Position numbers and translations under genes: made by a program. Below are positions 37,863 to 49,560 of a DNA stretch of 64,000 nt, in pieces (position 1 is the stretch's first letter; each line of letters opens with the position of its first letter). The DNA comes from Rhodamnia argentea (lineage: Eukaryota; Streptophyta; Magnoliopsida; Myrtales; Myrtaceae). The notes under the pieces were generated by a model. The model was not told the origin of the DNA and ran no database searches. It was given only the letters and a program-made list of their open reading frames with translations. The stretch spans positions 16,457,095 through 16,521,094 of the forward strand of contig NC_063160.1 of assembly GCF_020921035.1 (NCBI RefSeq), in the 5' to 3' direction.

Positions 37863-38420
37863 AAAAAATTGTCCAAAAAGTCATAAACCTTTTGTATTTG
37901 TCCCAATTCAATCTTAAAATCTTTCAATCGTATCCATTTTTTTTTTTCGGAATTATGCCAATTTCATCAAAACTTCATTGTATTTGTGTCAATCTAGTCC
38001 ATCCGGTCAATTTTGGCCAAAAATTATCGACATGGACGCATGCCATTCTACGTGACCATCACCGGAGTTGACGTGGATATTTTTTAAATAAATTTTAATA
38101 TATATTTTTTCTGGTTTTTGAGAGAGGGCATCACAGTCCTTGCCCAGGTTTGGCGAGGGTCCCCCCCCTTCACGAAAAAATCAAAAGAGAAAAAACATGT
38201 TGAAAAATTATTAATTTTTTTTAAAAAAATATCCAAGCTAATGTTGGCAAGAGCCACATAGGATGATCGGTATTTGTGTTAGCGATTTCTAATCAAAATT
38301 GGCCGGATGGAGTGAATTGATATAAATACAAAAGGTTTAGAATTAGATTGACATAATTAAAAAGTTTTGAATTGAATTAAGATCAATACAAAAAATTTAG
38401 GTCTTTTTGAAAAATTTTAT
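37863..38420. mobile_element. Inverted-repeat element D (element A family)
   Basis: Ends 'aattgtccaaaaagtc' at left and 'gacctttttgaaaaatt'-like sequence at right. Arms share 'gtcataaaccttttg', 'ggtcaattttggccaaaa' and 'gttgacgtggat' with the reverse complements in the right arm ('atccaagctaatg', 'caaaattggccgg'). Short GC centre near 38140-38175. Same family as the elements at 3.3, 47.6, 51.1 and 52.1 kb. Confidence 0.75.
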
Positions 38421-41400
38421 CTGTGGAGAGACAAGTGGTGGGAGCGAAAGAAATTGGCTAGCCGATTCTGGGAAATTAAAGTGGCCCGAATTGTTGATTA
38501 GTCGCCAAGTCAAGCACGTGGCGGGTCGATTCGGGGAGGGTCAACACGAGCCATGTGAGAGAGAGACCCACTGGCACGAGTCTGGTCACTGGTCATGTTC
38601 CGTTTCAAGGTAATGTCACTGGACCTAACCTAAAAAGTTACAACGATTTCTTACCTAAATCTGGTTTTTCCCTTGGCTGTTTGGTCGTATTGTTTTGTCA
38701 TTACCAATGTTTTTTTTGCAGAGCTCACATGGGGAATTCCTGATTCACATGAAGTCATCTGATCTGCCTATACGACCATGTCGTGGATCCACGGCCGTTC
38801 GATTCTAAGTTCGTGTTCTTAGGGAAATCTAACGATGGGCGCGGCCGTAGGATTAAGCAATGGGCCAGTTTTGATTGCCGAATTGGGAAAAGCTTATGGG
38901 TTACGTGATGTCACTGAGCTTCAGTCACACATTTGAGTAGATGAGCCATTTTTTACACCGCTGAAGAGCTTGTCACTTTACTCGACCGATTTGGAATGAA
39001 TTAGGGTTAATTTACGTAGCACTTCCCGAACAAAAAACGGGTTGAAACTTGGATCCACGAAAAAACAAAGAACATCAGCTGGGTCGGAGCGCCCATGTCC
39101 TATGTTCGGGCGCCGCATCTGAAAGGATGGGACCTAGAGTCCGAGGTCGAGGCTGTTGGGGGCCCCTATGGGATGCCGAGTTCCGGGTCTAGGGTTTGGA
39201 TTTTTATTTTTATTTTTTGGGTCGGAGTTCGAACGCTATTAAAGTCAAGTCTAATTGTCTATTTTCTTGAGATCCAGCACGTCTACATAAAAAAAAACTT
39301 GACCCCATAATTTCGTCCATCATCGGAGTCTAAGCTTATTACATTCCCTCTTCGCAGGCCTCGACGTAGTGGATCAGCGGATCTTTCCATCACAACATAG
39401 CGAGAACAAGTCCATGACCACCTTGGCAAACATCCTGGGCTTCGGCCCATTTACGCATTCGTGGATCTCTTTGATTGTGGTACCTCCATTTGATGGCAAC
39501 GATCCCAGCTAGCTAAGCTGCACATTTTAACCAAAGACTTCATCGATGTCCATAACGCGGGTAGTTGATAGAGATTGCATAATATATTTTAGAATGGAAA
39601 AAAGCAAACTCAAATCTTGAGGACCGATGAGAATAAGACAATTCTATAATTCGGTCGATTCGATCACATAGGTAAGACCAAAGGGATTCGATCGATTTCA
39701 TTCTCCGGAAAAACCGAAGTCGAGTTACCAAACTTTCGGTTCACGCACGAGAAAAGACGGAAACCAAAGTAGTGGTGCCGGAAAAAGGTTTTCGGTAGCA
39801 ATAACCAAAATTTCTAGGAGGGCTAATCATCTCCTACCTCAACAAAATTAAGGGCAAAACGTCTTTCAACCTAAAGATAGCCCCACCTAAGAGACCTATA
39901 ATTTACATCGTCTTGTCAATGCCGCTTTTCCAATTTCTTCCCAAATCCAAAAGAGACTTCCATAGATGATAGAATAGAATAGAACCGAACCTTCTCTCTC
40001 CCTCTGCTTGTCATCCTTTGATTTTACATCCCAAAGGACTGCCATCATAGCCATTGTTGGGCGGCTAAAGGAGCGGGGTAAAAAAAAGGAGGTCGGTAAC
40101 TTTGTCAAAACCGAAAAGCAAATCAAAAGGCTCGAATCTAATCTGGTCAAACCTATTATTCTTATCCTCGTCACTCATTATCTTACCTCGTGAAATCGGC
40201 CTCACTTAAGCACGCATCAAGAATTCCACGCCATATCCTTAACAGAGATATCTCTCCCCCCGAAACGACCTGAAAAATTACGCATCTTGTTTTTCTGTTT
40301 TCTTACCATGGTCGCTCTATTTACGACATTTTCCATTCTTTGTTTAGGGGGATCAACTAGTCAAGTGTCACAAGCCGACACACTCTTGGACGTGGAATAG
40401 CCCGTGCGATGCCTGGTGAGCCGAAAACACCAGGTCAGCCTTCTTTCCATAGTTGTCCTTAAGAATAGTACAATGAATCGAATCCACGCATATGATTGAA
40501 CCACGTCAAGTTTAGTTTGTGCATCCAATCACTCGAGCGAAATATACAACCCACTTTGGTACAACATCTAGTTTCAGCTTGCCATGACCTCCTCATCGGG
40601 AGAGCGGCATTAGTTTCCGATTAGTTTGTGCACGGGAAGCCAACCTGCCTTCAGAGCTTATCAGAGTGCTAAAACTCCTAGCACAAACGCCCTGACTCCA
40701 CTCTTGTGGATCAGTTGTATTCCTCCCTTCCGCATCACTCACTCTTCACCCCCAACGCCACAAAACTCAACTCACAAAGGGTGGTTCGTGAGCACAGGAG
40801 AATTCCGTCCATGACACAGGCCAGCAAAAGAAGTAGCGCGCCTTGACCTTTTAATCACCTTTCTTTGAAAGCGCTAATGAGGAGGTTTCCCATCTTAACC
40901 ACCAAGCGCATTATTCATCCGGCCCGGGTGGGCCTTCAAAGCAGTCGACGTGACTTGTGCTTAATCATGTTATGGTACACTCAGAACATTGTGGGAGGCA
41001 TCGATGTAATCTTTCCTCTCTACTTCGCCCTCGAAATCGGCTAAGTTTCGAGTGCAGTCCCTTCGAGGAGGTTGGAATTGCCCACAAACGATCATGCCAT
41101 CTGCGGAAATTGACCGCCCCTCGCACTAACGAGTCTATTTTTTGGTTGCCAGCGTAAAAGATGATCTTTGCATCTCCTTAAATAGGGTTTGTTAACGAGT
41201 GCCCTCATTGTACTTTTTAGCATATTTAATGAAATATAGTTTCACTTTCTAAGTATTTGTAATATTCTTCTCTCTCTCTCTCCCTCTTTCCTGTTAATGA
41301 AAGTTGTCTTAGCAACCTGAGCTGCATCTACAAGATATATCGAATGGGGTTGAAGTATTCTAATCATAAGATAAATCGTTGGATAGAGTTGGTATATTTG

Positions 41401-41883
41401 TTGGGTTGGTAAGCAATGCAAACTAAGGTTGGCAACTCAAGCTCCGTTTGTTTCATGAACATTTGGAATATATCTTCCTAAGACCAATCGCTATAATTGT
41501 TTGAAATAATTAGTAAATAAAAAATATTTTCATTATCGGAAATATATCAATATGATTGGCGAATAAGGTGATCCGTAATTTTTCCATCAGAAATATACAA
41601 ACGCAAAAAAAAAAAAAAAAGAGTCTTTCAATATGTCAATGGTTTTGTATAGTTAATATAGATAATTAATAGATCAAATCTCGTTGTAGCAATTGAGGTG
41701 AAGCAGTTCCTCAAACACATATTGAAAGAAGTTACGTAACTATATGGATAGGTTCGTTTACCGCCAATTTTTTTAAAAAAAAAGCCATATACATTCACTT
41801 ATTCGATGGTTGACATGCATGCTTGAAGTTACTTTTACAATCAACGTCTTTTGTATGAGTATTGAGTAGGTAAATTATTTTTT
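38421..41883. other. Gene-free intergenic DNA
   Basis: I see no gene in this 3.5 kb. Two parts look less repetitive: 39340-39480, where CAG precedes a stretch open on both strands, and 40560-40820. Neither matches a family I know. Short frames elsewhere are noise. Confidence 0.4.
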
Positions 41884-42517
41884 GAAAAAATTTCAAATAA
41901 GGGTATGAAGTGCCTTTATTTCTTAAATAAGAGCTCGAAGTGAATTTTATTTCAAATAAGGGCATAACCGAAAGGCATAGAATATAGAGCTGCAAAAGCT
42001 TGACTTGGCTAGAGGGGAAGGTCGGAGTTCACACCCGCTTTCATTTCATATGGATAGACTGCCCTTCCGTCCTTTACTTTTTTACAATGTTTTCCTTTTT
42101 TTTTTTTTTTTCTATTTCCTTTTTCTTTTTCTTTTTCTTTTCCTTTTCCTTTTTCCCTTTTCCCTCCCCGGCCATCGTTGGACTCGGGCAAAGGCGGCTC
42201 GACATCCCCTAGCCAGGGCTTCCCTTGCCCAATACCGGCGAGGAAAGCCCTCGCTAGCCTAGGCGAGGGTGGCCATCGCCCAGGGCCGGCAATGGCCGAG
42301 GGAGGGGTGAGGAAAAAGAAAAAGAAAAAGAAAAAGGAAAAGAAAAAAAAGGAAAAAAGGAAAAAATTGCAAAAAAGTAAAAAACGGAAATGCTCTTCGA
42401 CCAGGTCCTTCTTTGAAATAATAAGAGCACTTTAGACCTTTATTTGAAACAAAATCCACTTCGGACTCTTATTTGATAAATCGAGGGCACTCCAGGCCTT
42501 TATTTGAAAGTTTTCCT
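41884..42517. mobile_element. Inverted-repeat element E ('CAAATAAGGG' family)
   Basis: Each arm holds several short repeats of a TTTCAAATAAGGG..GAAGTGCC phrase (left 41884-41970), mirrored as CCTTTATTTGAAA and similar at right (42400-42517). The centre has a CTTTTT/TTTTTC run (about 42090-42165), a GC-rich block with GAGGGTGGCC (about 42170-42310), and a mirrored AAAAAG run. Element F shares the arms. No coding capacity. Confidence 0.75.
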
Positions 42518-43615
42518 TTTTTCTTATATGAGGAGTGGACTCAATAAATGCTTCAACTTTTTTCCTCGGGAATTTATCAGCGACATACCGGAGTTTCTCT
42601 AACTAACCATCAAAGTTTCAAAAAAGAAAAAAGGTTAATCAAAGGAGGAAATGTATGTTATCCTTGTACAGCTATACCATAAATGTAAGTCTGAATCCAT
42701 TCATGTCAGAAAACTCCTCCCTCAATCCAACCCTTGCTCAATTCCAATGAGGGTGTATATTCGTGCAAAACATTAGGTTTTGAAGTCGTAAGTATCTGTT
42801 GACGTTATATGTGCACATACATATATTCTTATCGAGTGCACGGTGCGTATAGTATAGATACGACCTTATACGCATCCTGACACTTACCCGTGCTCTCTAT
42901 ACACATTAATAACGACCTCGTACGTGACATTGACAACCATACTAATTTTTCTCAAATTGCACAGCATAGAACCCTGATTCGCACATGCTAATGTCGACAA
43001 CAAACGAGGAGTGCAGAGATTCACCATCATATTTGTTAAGAAGAACGGACATTCCTTGTCAATTTCACAGTAGATTAACACATAGTAAGCCTGTAGTTTG
43101 TAACGATACAACTTCTTACACGAGTCATATTCTGTTGATTGAACCCCCCCAAACCCCAGTAGAAGAAGAACATCATCATCTTCACGAGACAAGTTTGGTT
43201 GCTGAGAACGGAAACGACCCGTGCTGCACTACACAGCAATTTCATGCGTAAAACGAAATCCTAACTGCGACATCCATCATCTTTATAATCTGCCTTATGA
43301 TTTCTCTATGTTCGAAAAGATCATCAAACAGGTTTTTCCGTTTATCCATTCCATCTCTGTTGTCATTACAAACAAGATTCCAATCAAGGCCAACAGCCCC
43401 AAAGCAAGCCGAAATCGAAAAGCCAAGAAAAAGAGAAAAAAAGCATAATCTCATTCATCCACATCCTCTCCAATCCAGGATGATCAATCCCCGAGAGTTT
43501 TGATCATGAGAAACGAATGAAACCTCCATCAAGTGATGATGCGCCTTAACCTAATTCCATTTGTCAATTTCTTTTAAACGAGACGACGCAAGATCTCGAT
43601 CATGATCATCGGTCT
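42518..43615. other. Intergenic DNA, 3' side of the MIF gene
   Basis: No gene recognised. Sequence directly below 43616 would be the MIF 3' UTR. Short frames on both strands lack domains. Confidence 0.4.
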
Positions 43616-43858
43616 CTATTGGTTATCGGCCACCACTAGCCTTTTGTGGAAACTCCGGTGGCAGCCACAGGCCGCACAGACAAGGGCGGCGCTGGTGCCT
43701 TGCTCGCCGCGAGCCATGAACTCCCTGCAACCGTCCACCGCGTGCCCTCCGATCGATTCTGCTTGGTTCTTCTCGCACTCCCCGTACCTTATTGTCTCCC
43801 CTCTCCTTCTCGAGCTCGCCGACGACCCTTTTACGACCACGACTTGAACCCTCTTCAT
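43616..43858 (-). CDS. MIF2: MINI ZINC FINGER (MIF) protein
   Basis: Intronless gene for 80 residues, starting [11 protein letters not shown] at the ATG 43856-43858; a longer upstream frame exists but the family starts here. MIF proteins carry the ZF-HD zinc finger with no homeodomain. They dimerise with ZHD factors, block DNA binding, and so act in hormone responses and floral determinacy. Visible finger: YGEC (25-28), [12 protein letters not shown] (37-48), [11 protein letters not shown] (61-71). Odd: family KNHA reads KNQA here, Gln at 32 in place of His. The rest of the ligand set looks intact. A TATA box lies 72-78 bp before the ATG. The partner-type ZHD gene lies 13 kb away. Confidence 0.92.
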   Translation of the reverse strand: MKRVQVVVVKGSSASSRRRGETIRYGECEKNQAESIGGHAVDGCREFMARGEQGTSAALVCAACGCHRSFHKRLVVADNQ

Positions 43859-43929
43859 CTCCTTACCGACTGCGTGTAGAGAGAGAGATAGCCCTAGATT
43901 GGGCCTAAAAGAGAGAGGTACTGGGGGGG

Positions 43930-43936
43930 TTTTATA
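43930..43936 (-). promoter_or_regulatory. TATA box of the MIF gene
   Basis: TATAAAA on the minus strand, ending 72 bp upstream of the MIF ATG and next to a CA/GT microsatellite. The spacing would give a leader of about 40-50 nt. Confidence 0.6.
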
Positions 43937-43937
43937 G

Positions 43938-43956
43938 CACACACACACACACACAC
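43938..43956. repeat. (CA)n microsatellite in the MIF promoter
   Basis: Uninterrupted CA run of about 19 bp directly upstream of the MIF TATA box. Confidence 0.9.
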
Positions 43957-44310
43957 CATGTATCGGACGGAGTAGATCACTGACCACAGATTCTTGTAGA
44001 GTTGATGTTTTTCCCTTTAGTGGGTAAGCCCTAGAAAGAATGAAGGTCGTTGAGGAGGACTTTGGGTCATCCATGTCCGACTGCCGGTGATTTCATTCGT
44101 CATAGAAGACAGAATTATTGTTCCCCATGTAAAGCAAACCCCTCTCGAGCAAATTAATGATTGATTAATAGGTCACAACCCGCTTTGCCAATTCGAACAG
44201 CTTGCGCAGAAAAGATGTATGTATATCTAATTAGACTTACATGCACAAATCCATATTCTGCATAACTTTTCTTTTTGCCTTCAGTTTAATTTCCTGGCTC
44301 TGTATTAAAA

Positions 44311-45291
44311 GGAAAGTTCCAAATAAAGGCCTAAAATGCCCTCATTTTTTTTAAATAAGGGTATGAAATAGATCTTATTTCAAATAAAAATCCGAAGTGC
44401 CCTCATTATTTCAAAGAATTGTCTTTTTGTTTTGGTTGAAATATTGCTCGATATTCATAGAAATTCAAGAGTGGTTAAACAAAAGGTTCGATAAAAGAGA
44501 ATCCAAATATAAAAGGTCCCAAAGAGGTTGGGGAAGGCTAGCGACCCAAAAAGAGGAAAAAGAGTTCGAACGATTAGCTTTGCCAAGATAACAGAGGTAT
44601 TGTACTTGATGGATTTGCCATGAAAGTACCACCGTTGTCGTCGTCGATTCATACGGAACTCTTGGCACTAATTGAAGTCCTTATTAGGGTGTGGTTCGTA
44701 CTCCCCAATGACAGGAAAGTACGTGGGCCCCGCTCACATTTTTTCATTAGTATTTTTGGTTTGGGCTCATGAATAATTGCTATTATATATACTCTTTTTA
44801 TCTTGTAATTAAGGAATGCAACGAGAAGTGTGAGGTACTAATTATAGTGGAATCTTCTACTGGACGTAATCTTAGTTTAAGGGTGAACCAAGATAAAATC
44901 TCATGTTTCGATTTCTCTTTCTCATTGTTGTATGCTTCACTTTGCTATGATTATGCACTGAATCCTAAAGTTGTTCGAGCCGAGGAGAGAGAGCGTGGTG
45001 TAGTTAGAAACCGATCGTGTTAAGATTGTGAATGAACCGTTGGGAAGACACACGTGCAATAGGAGTTGGAGTCGCCGATAGAAGAGGCTCGTAAGTCCAT
45101 CTCTGTGGTCCACTGTTGTTGATCAGCAAACAAAGTGGCGGATTGGGTCGCAAAGAAGGGTCTGATCAAGAGTATTTTCGTCATTTTCATTTTTTTGAAA
45201 AATTTCTTTTTTTTTTGTTTTTTTTTCGTCTTTTTTGCTGGTGGCCGGCCACTCGCGAGGCTGCCCTTGATCATCGAGGGCTCGCCGACCG

Positions 45292-45334
<43 letters not shown>

Positions 45335-45492
45335 TGGGAAAAATGAAAAGAGAAAAGCAAAAAATGAATTTTTTTAAAGAAATTAAATTACGAAAATGGC
45401 CTTGGTCAGGTTCTTCTTTGAAACAACCAAAGCACTTCATGCCCTTATTTGAGAAAATGAGAGCACTTTGGACTCTTATTTGGAATTTTCCC
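44311..45492. mobile_element. Inverted-repeat element F ('CAAATAAGGG' family)
   Basis: The left arm (44311-44415) carries GTTCCAAATAAAGGCC, AAATAAGGGTATGAA and GAAGTGCCCTCATT. The right arm (about 45400-45492) mirrors it with CCCTTATTTGAG, GAGCACTTTGG and TTGGAATTTTCC. The interior is about 1 kb and includes a GA microsatellite at 45296-45330 and a T-rich/GC-rich centre. At nearly twice the size of E, it is either a longer member or a nested insertion. It starts about 450 bp upstream of the MIF ATG. Confidence 0.6.
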
Positions 45493-45965
45493 TTGATCAA
45501 GGAAGGAGGGGGGTTAAGGTGGCCCATGAACTCCACCTACAAAAGAGAGAGCTTTGTGGGGTTCATTGAAACGATGCCCTTAGCGATTCTCTTTGGTTGA
45601 TCTTGCTGGACGTGAAACCCGCCCGGTTCCATGATCTGTTCCATTATCCCTTTCTTGAGAATTTGCATGCAAGCTGGTCACGACTCAAACCATTATTCAC
45701 ACAAAAGAAGGAAGAAGAAAGAGGGTCATATCTCAAGCTGTTCAAGAGCCAACTACATCATATGCAGATCACAGGCCCAGCCCAAAAGTCAACATCTAGT
45801 TCCAGAAGCCTCTCGAGCCCATCATCGGAAGCGAGGAAATCCCATCAGAAGCGTCTTTCGAACTCCAAGCCCCGAACCTGATGAACGTGCGTTCTTAGGA
45901 AAATCTCGCTTGAAATCTGCATGCGAGAGGGTTCACGATACATGCCAAGAAGGGACAATAACATA
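45493..45965. other. Short intergenic DNA
   Basis: No gene supported. Two overlapping frames of 94 and 111 codons on the plus strand share no family features. Confidence 0.4.
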
Positions 45966-46311
45966 GAGGGTTCCTGAACTTTTGCCTGATACCAATGCGG
46001 TTTCTGAATTTTAATATGTTTTATGTGATTCATAAACTTTTAATTTGTTTAATATGGTCCATGAACTATATAAAACTGTTCAATGTAGTCCTTCCATTAA
46101 TATAAAATCAGAGATAATAACAAACATTTTCATATGGTCCAAAGAATAAATTATACATATATCAAAAGTTTAAGGACTATATTGAACAAGCTAAAAGTTT
46201 AGGGACCACATTGCACATTTAGCTAAAGTTCGGGACCATATTGAACAAATTAAAAATTTGGAGATGACACATATTGGGTCTATATTCATGAACCATTCGT
46301 ATCAATTTCCC
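45966..46311. mobile_element. Inverted-repeat element K (MITE)
   Basis: About 345 bp. Left phrases 'ataccaatgcggtttctg', 'aaacttttaatttgttt' and 'atatggtccatgaac' are mirrored on the right by 'aaattaaaaatttgg', 'gggaccacattg' and 'gaccatattgaac'. Internal sub-repeats of the 'gggaccatattgaacaa' phrase occur three times. No coding capacity. Confidence 0.65.
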
Positions 46312-47564
46312 CTGCCAAGAACATGCACGTAATAATAACTGAGTTGTTCTAAGTATTACCGATATAAACATCTGCTGTAACAATCAGTTAATAATAACTT
46401 AGCTGCGTGCATGTCCTCATTCATCTTGCCTGTAGCAAATATCAAAGCAAAGTGTTGTATCGCGCCAAGACCCGGTCATCAATGCGTATGAATACAAGTA
46501 AGCTTCTCCTCCTCCTCCTCCTTTAGTCAAAATTGAGGGCTAGCAACGCGGCCATTCCCCATTTCTCTCTTCAAAGATTTCTAGAAAGGAATGTTCTTAT
46601 GTTTGGCTGATGGGATGTGACCAACGTTGATTTCGTGATGCATGCACACTCCTCTTTGAATTTTCAGTAATGAAGAACGTAATCAGTCGCCGAGATCACC
46701 ATCACCGCTACATGCAAAACTTTTCTCAAAACCGAATTTCCTCTTTTTTAAGATCTAATTCTCTAATAAATCACGACTCGTCGAGTATAAAAACAAGATC
46801 GGTCTAGCTGCAAGTCATATCGATTTAGTCTATTCCAATCCCAAAAATCGAACCACTCCGGGTTAGGGCTACCGGCACATGTCACTTAATTGATTCGTAG
46901 AGCTTGCGGGGTGCTTCACGAGCCTTTAAGTAGTCAAGTCTGTACGCCCTATCCTGGGGTTATAAAAAGGAAAATGAAGTGCCAATCTTGATCCTGTCCT
47001 TCCAATACTAAAATGATTGGACCTTCTTAGCATCGTAGTTTAACTTGCTTGTCTCACGCAATTTCCACAGCCCCAAATATGAAATACAAACATGGTGAAT
47101 AAATTAAAAGGGCAGGCACGCCAGGCTTGATGTGCGACCAATAGTGGCACGATCGGATCAAGCTCGAGACAAATATTTAACTCCAAAAGGATAATTCAAG
47201 TATTCATGTCCGATTCTTTGGACTAGCCCACACGGTTTGAGTGGACGGCTGCATCGATTCAAATCCTATAAATTCCTTGTATACTCATATTGACAATTAT
47301 TGTATCCCAATGTCAACTTCGTCGTACAACGTGAACATTCCTAGGTAATTTCGGAGACGACTATGATATTGAGTATGTGAATAAGATGTCGAGTTCGTAT
47401 CAAACTCGGTGGAGTTCATGAGATCTTTCAGAGACAAGTACTGAATGGGAAGACAGAGCATTTAATCGGGGCAGTTGGTTTGCATCTCGTTGTCAGGTGT
47501 TCTTAATATGGAAACTTAAGCAAAGAAATAAACGATATCTTTTGCCTTTCTATAGCACTTTCGT
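46312..47564. other. Intergenic DNA
   Basis: No gene, RNA or element recognised on either strand. Confidence 0.4.
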
Positions 47565-48223
47565 GGGGGCAAATTCTCAAAAAACCCTAAATATTTTATA
47601 TTTTTATCAATTCAGTCTTATTAATCGAAAATCACTGACATGGATGCCGTCCATCCTACGTGGCACCTCTAGTGCTGACGTGGATAATTTTTTAATTATA
47701 TTAAATATTTTTCCGAATATTTTTATTTATTTTATCATGTTTTTCTTTTTTCTGTTTTTCTTTGTTTCTTTTTTTTCCCTTTCTTTTTTCCCTCTGGTGT
47801 TAGGCGAGGGCAGCCCCCTTGAGCCTAGAGCGAGGGACGTCCTTGCATGAGCAAGCGAGAACCAACCCCACGAGTCCTTGGCGAGGGTCGCCCTCGCTAG
47901 CTCCCGGCGGTCATCCTTGTCGGATTTGGTGAGGGGCGACCCTCACTTGACGTCAAAGGGAAAAAGGAAAAGAAAATAAAAAAGGAATAAATTAATAAAA
48001 TATTAGAGAAAATATTTGAAATATCATTAAAAATTGTCCACGTCAGCACCGGTGGTGCCATGTAGGAAGGTCGACATCTATGTCAGCAATTTCCAACCAA
48101 TATGACTGAATTGACAAAAAAGGGGAAAATGTTTAAGATTAAATCAACAAAATTAAAAGGTTTAAAATTGAATTGGCAAAAGTGCAAAAAGCTCGAGACT
48201 TTTTTTTTGTGGACAATTTTCCC
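47565..48223. mobile_element. Inverted-repeat element G (element A family)
   Basis: Best-preserved copy. The left arm has CCTACGTGGCACC and GCTGACGTGGATAATTTTT; the right arm has AAAATTGTCCACGTCAGC and GGTGCCATGTAGG. T-rich then GC-rich centre with GGCGAGGGTCGCCCTCGC (about 47790-47960). No transposase. ACGTGGC inside the arms is the classical ABRE core. Confidence 0.8.
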
Positions 48224-49119
48224 CTTTCATGTAGGTGCCATGATTTCTACTATTTTCCTAGTAAGTAAAGTGCTAAATGGGTGAAGACAAAAAAAAAAGT
48301 GCTAAATGGGTTAATTTTGCTCTAATGAAGGTAAATTAAAAAAAAACAAGCTAATGTAATTAATTCATCTACCATCTCTCTTTTTGCTAATCTCTACTAC
48401 ATAAAAAGCCAGCTTTTTTGTGGATTTTTATTAGATCTATTGCGATCGTGAAGATTTTTTTTTCACACATTCACCATGGGATGGATAACATCCGTACTTC
48501 AAAATAATCGGGTAACTGAATTAATGCACGTGTTATTTATCTAACAATCAATGTGTGAAAAGTTTTAATATTGACCGGACACTATTGGTTACCGATCAAG
48601 TTCTTTCGAAGCAATAACGGTAGTGAATTTCGCTCCGCACCAATATGAAGATTTTGCTCTTTATCGGAGTAAAGCAACAATAACCATGTCCTTACACCGT
48701 GCCTCAAAATGAATGCTGTTTAGAGGAAGCATAGGCATATTAAAGAGTTGGGACATTCAACCGATGTTTTAGAGCGAAGTGCCAAAGCACTCATGGAGTG
48801 AAGCTTTTCATAAAACAGTCATTTTCATGAACAGATTACCAAGTGCAAATCCTAATTATATGTCCGGTTAGTGAACGCAGTAATAAGTTGTTCTTATTTG
48901 TTGTCTACTTTTTATAGAACCAAAACATTTTAACTCCTTGCATTATAGAAAAAGCAAATAGAATATCATACGCCGCGAAGAATTAAAATTCGATATCTTC
49001 AGGTGGTTACCTAACGGATCTTCTATTTCCATAAGCACGTATCTAGGCTATCCTTACTTTTGAAATTCAGAACTCATGCAATATGAAAGATGAATCAAGC
49101 ATAGCACATTAGTACAATG
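48224..49119. other. Intergenic DNA
   Basis: AT-rich sequence with a short direct repeat GTGCTAAATGGGT at about 48269 and 48299. No gene recognised. Confidence 0.4.
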
Positions 49120-49560
49120 GGTTAATATTACGAAAAATATTAAACTGGTATACTTGTGACAAATTTATCCCAAACTATTTTTTTTTATTCACAAAAAATC
49201 TCAAACCAAGACATCCGTAACAAATTTACCTCAAACTATTTTTTTGACCACCATAAACCATAAACTGGTATATCTAGGATAAATTTGCCATAAATTAATT
49301 ATTTTGATCAAGAAAAATTTCAAACTGGTACACCTATGATAAATTTACCCTCCATTAAATTGGATTAATATCACCAAAAATTCTAATTTGATATACATGT
49401 GATAAATATAAGGTAAAAAACTCTAAACTATACACCCGTTAGCTGTAATGTGTTATTCAATTTAATAATAATTTTAAGATTTTTTATGATTAAAAAAATA
49501 ATTTGAAATAAATTTATTTTAAATATATTAATTTAAAATTTTTCGTGATATTTACGGACA
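49120..49560. mobile_element. MITE J with internal ~60 bp tandem repeats
   Basis: Ends are inverted: 'ttaatattacgaaaaatatt' at left, and 'aatttttcgtgatatttacgg' at right. Inside are about four and a half diverged tandem units of about 60 bp (starting near 49141, 49202, 49260, 49321, 49384). Each holds an AAACTGGTAYACCTGTGAYA-like phrase and an 'aaatttaccc' phrase. AT content is very high. No coding capacity. Confidence 0.65.
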
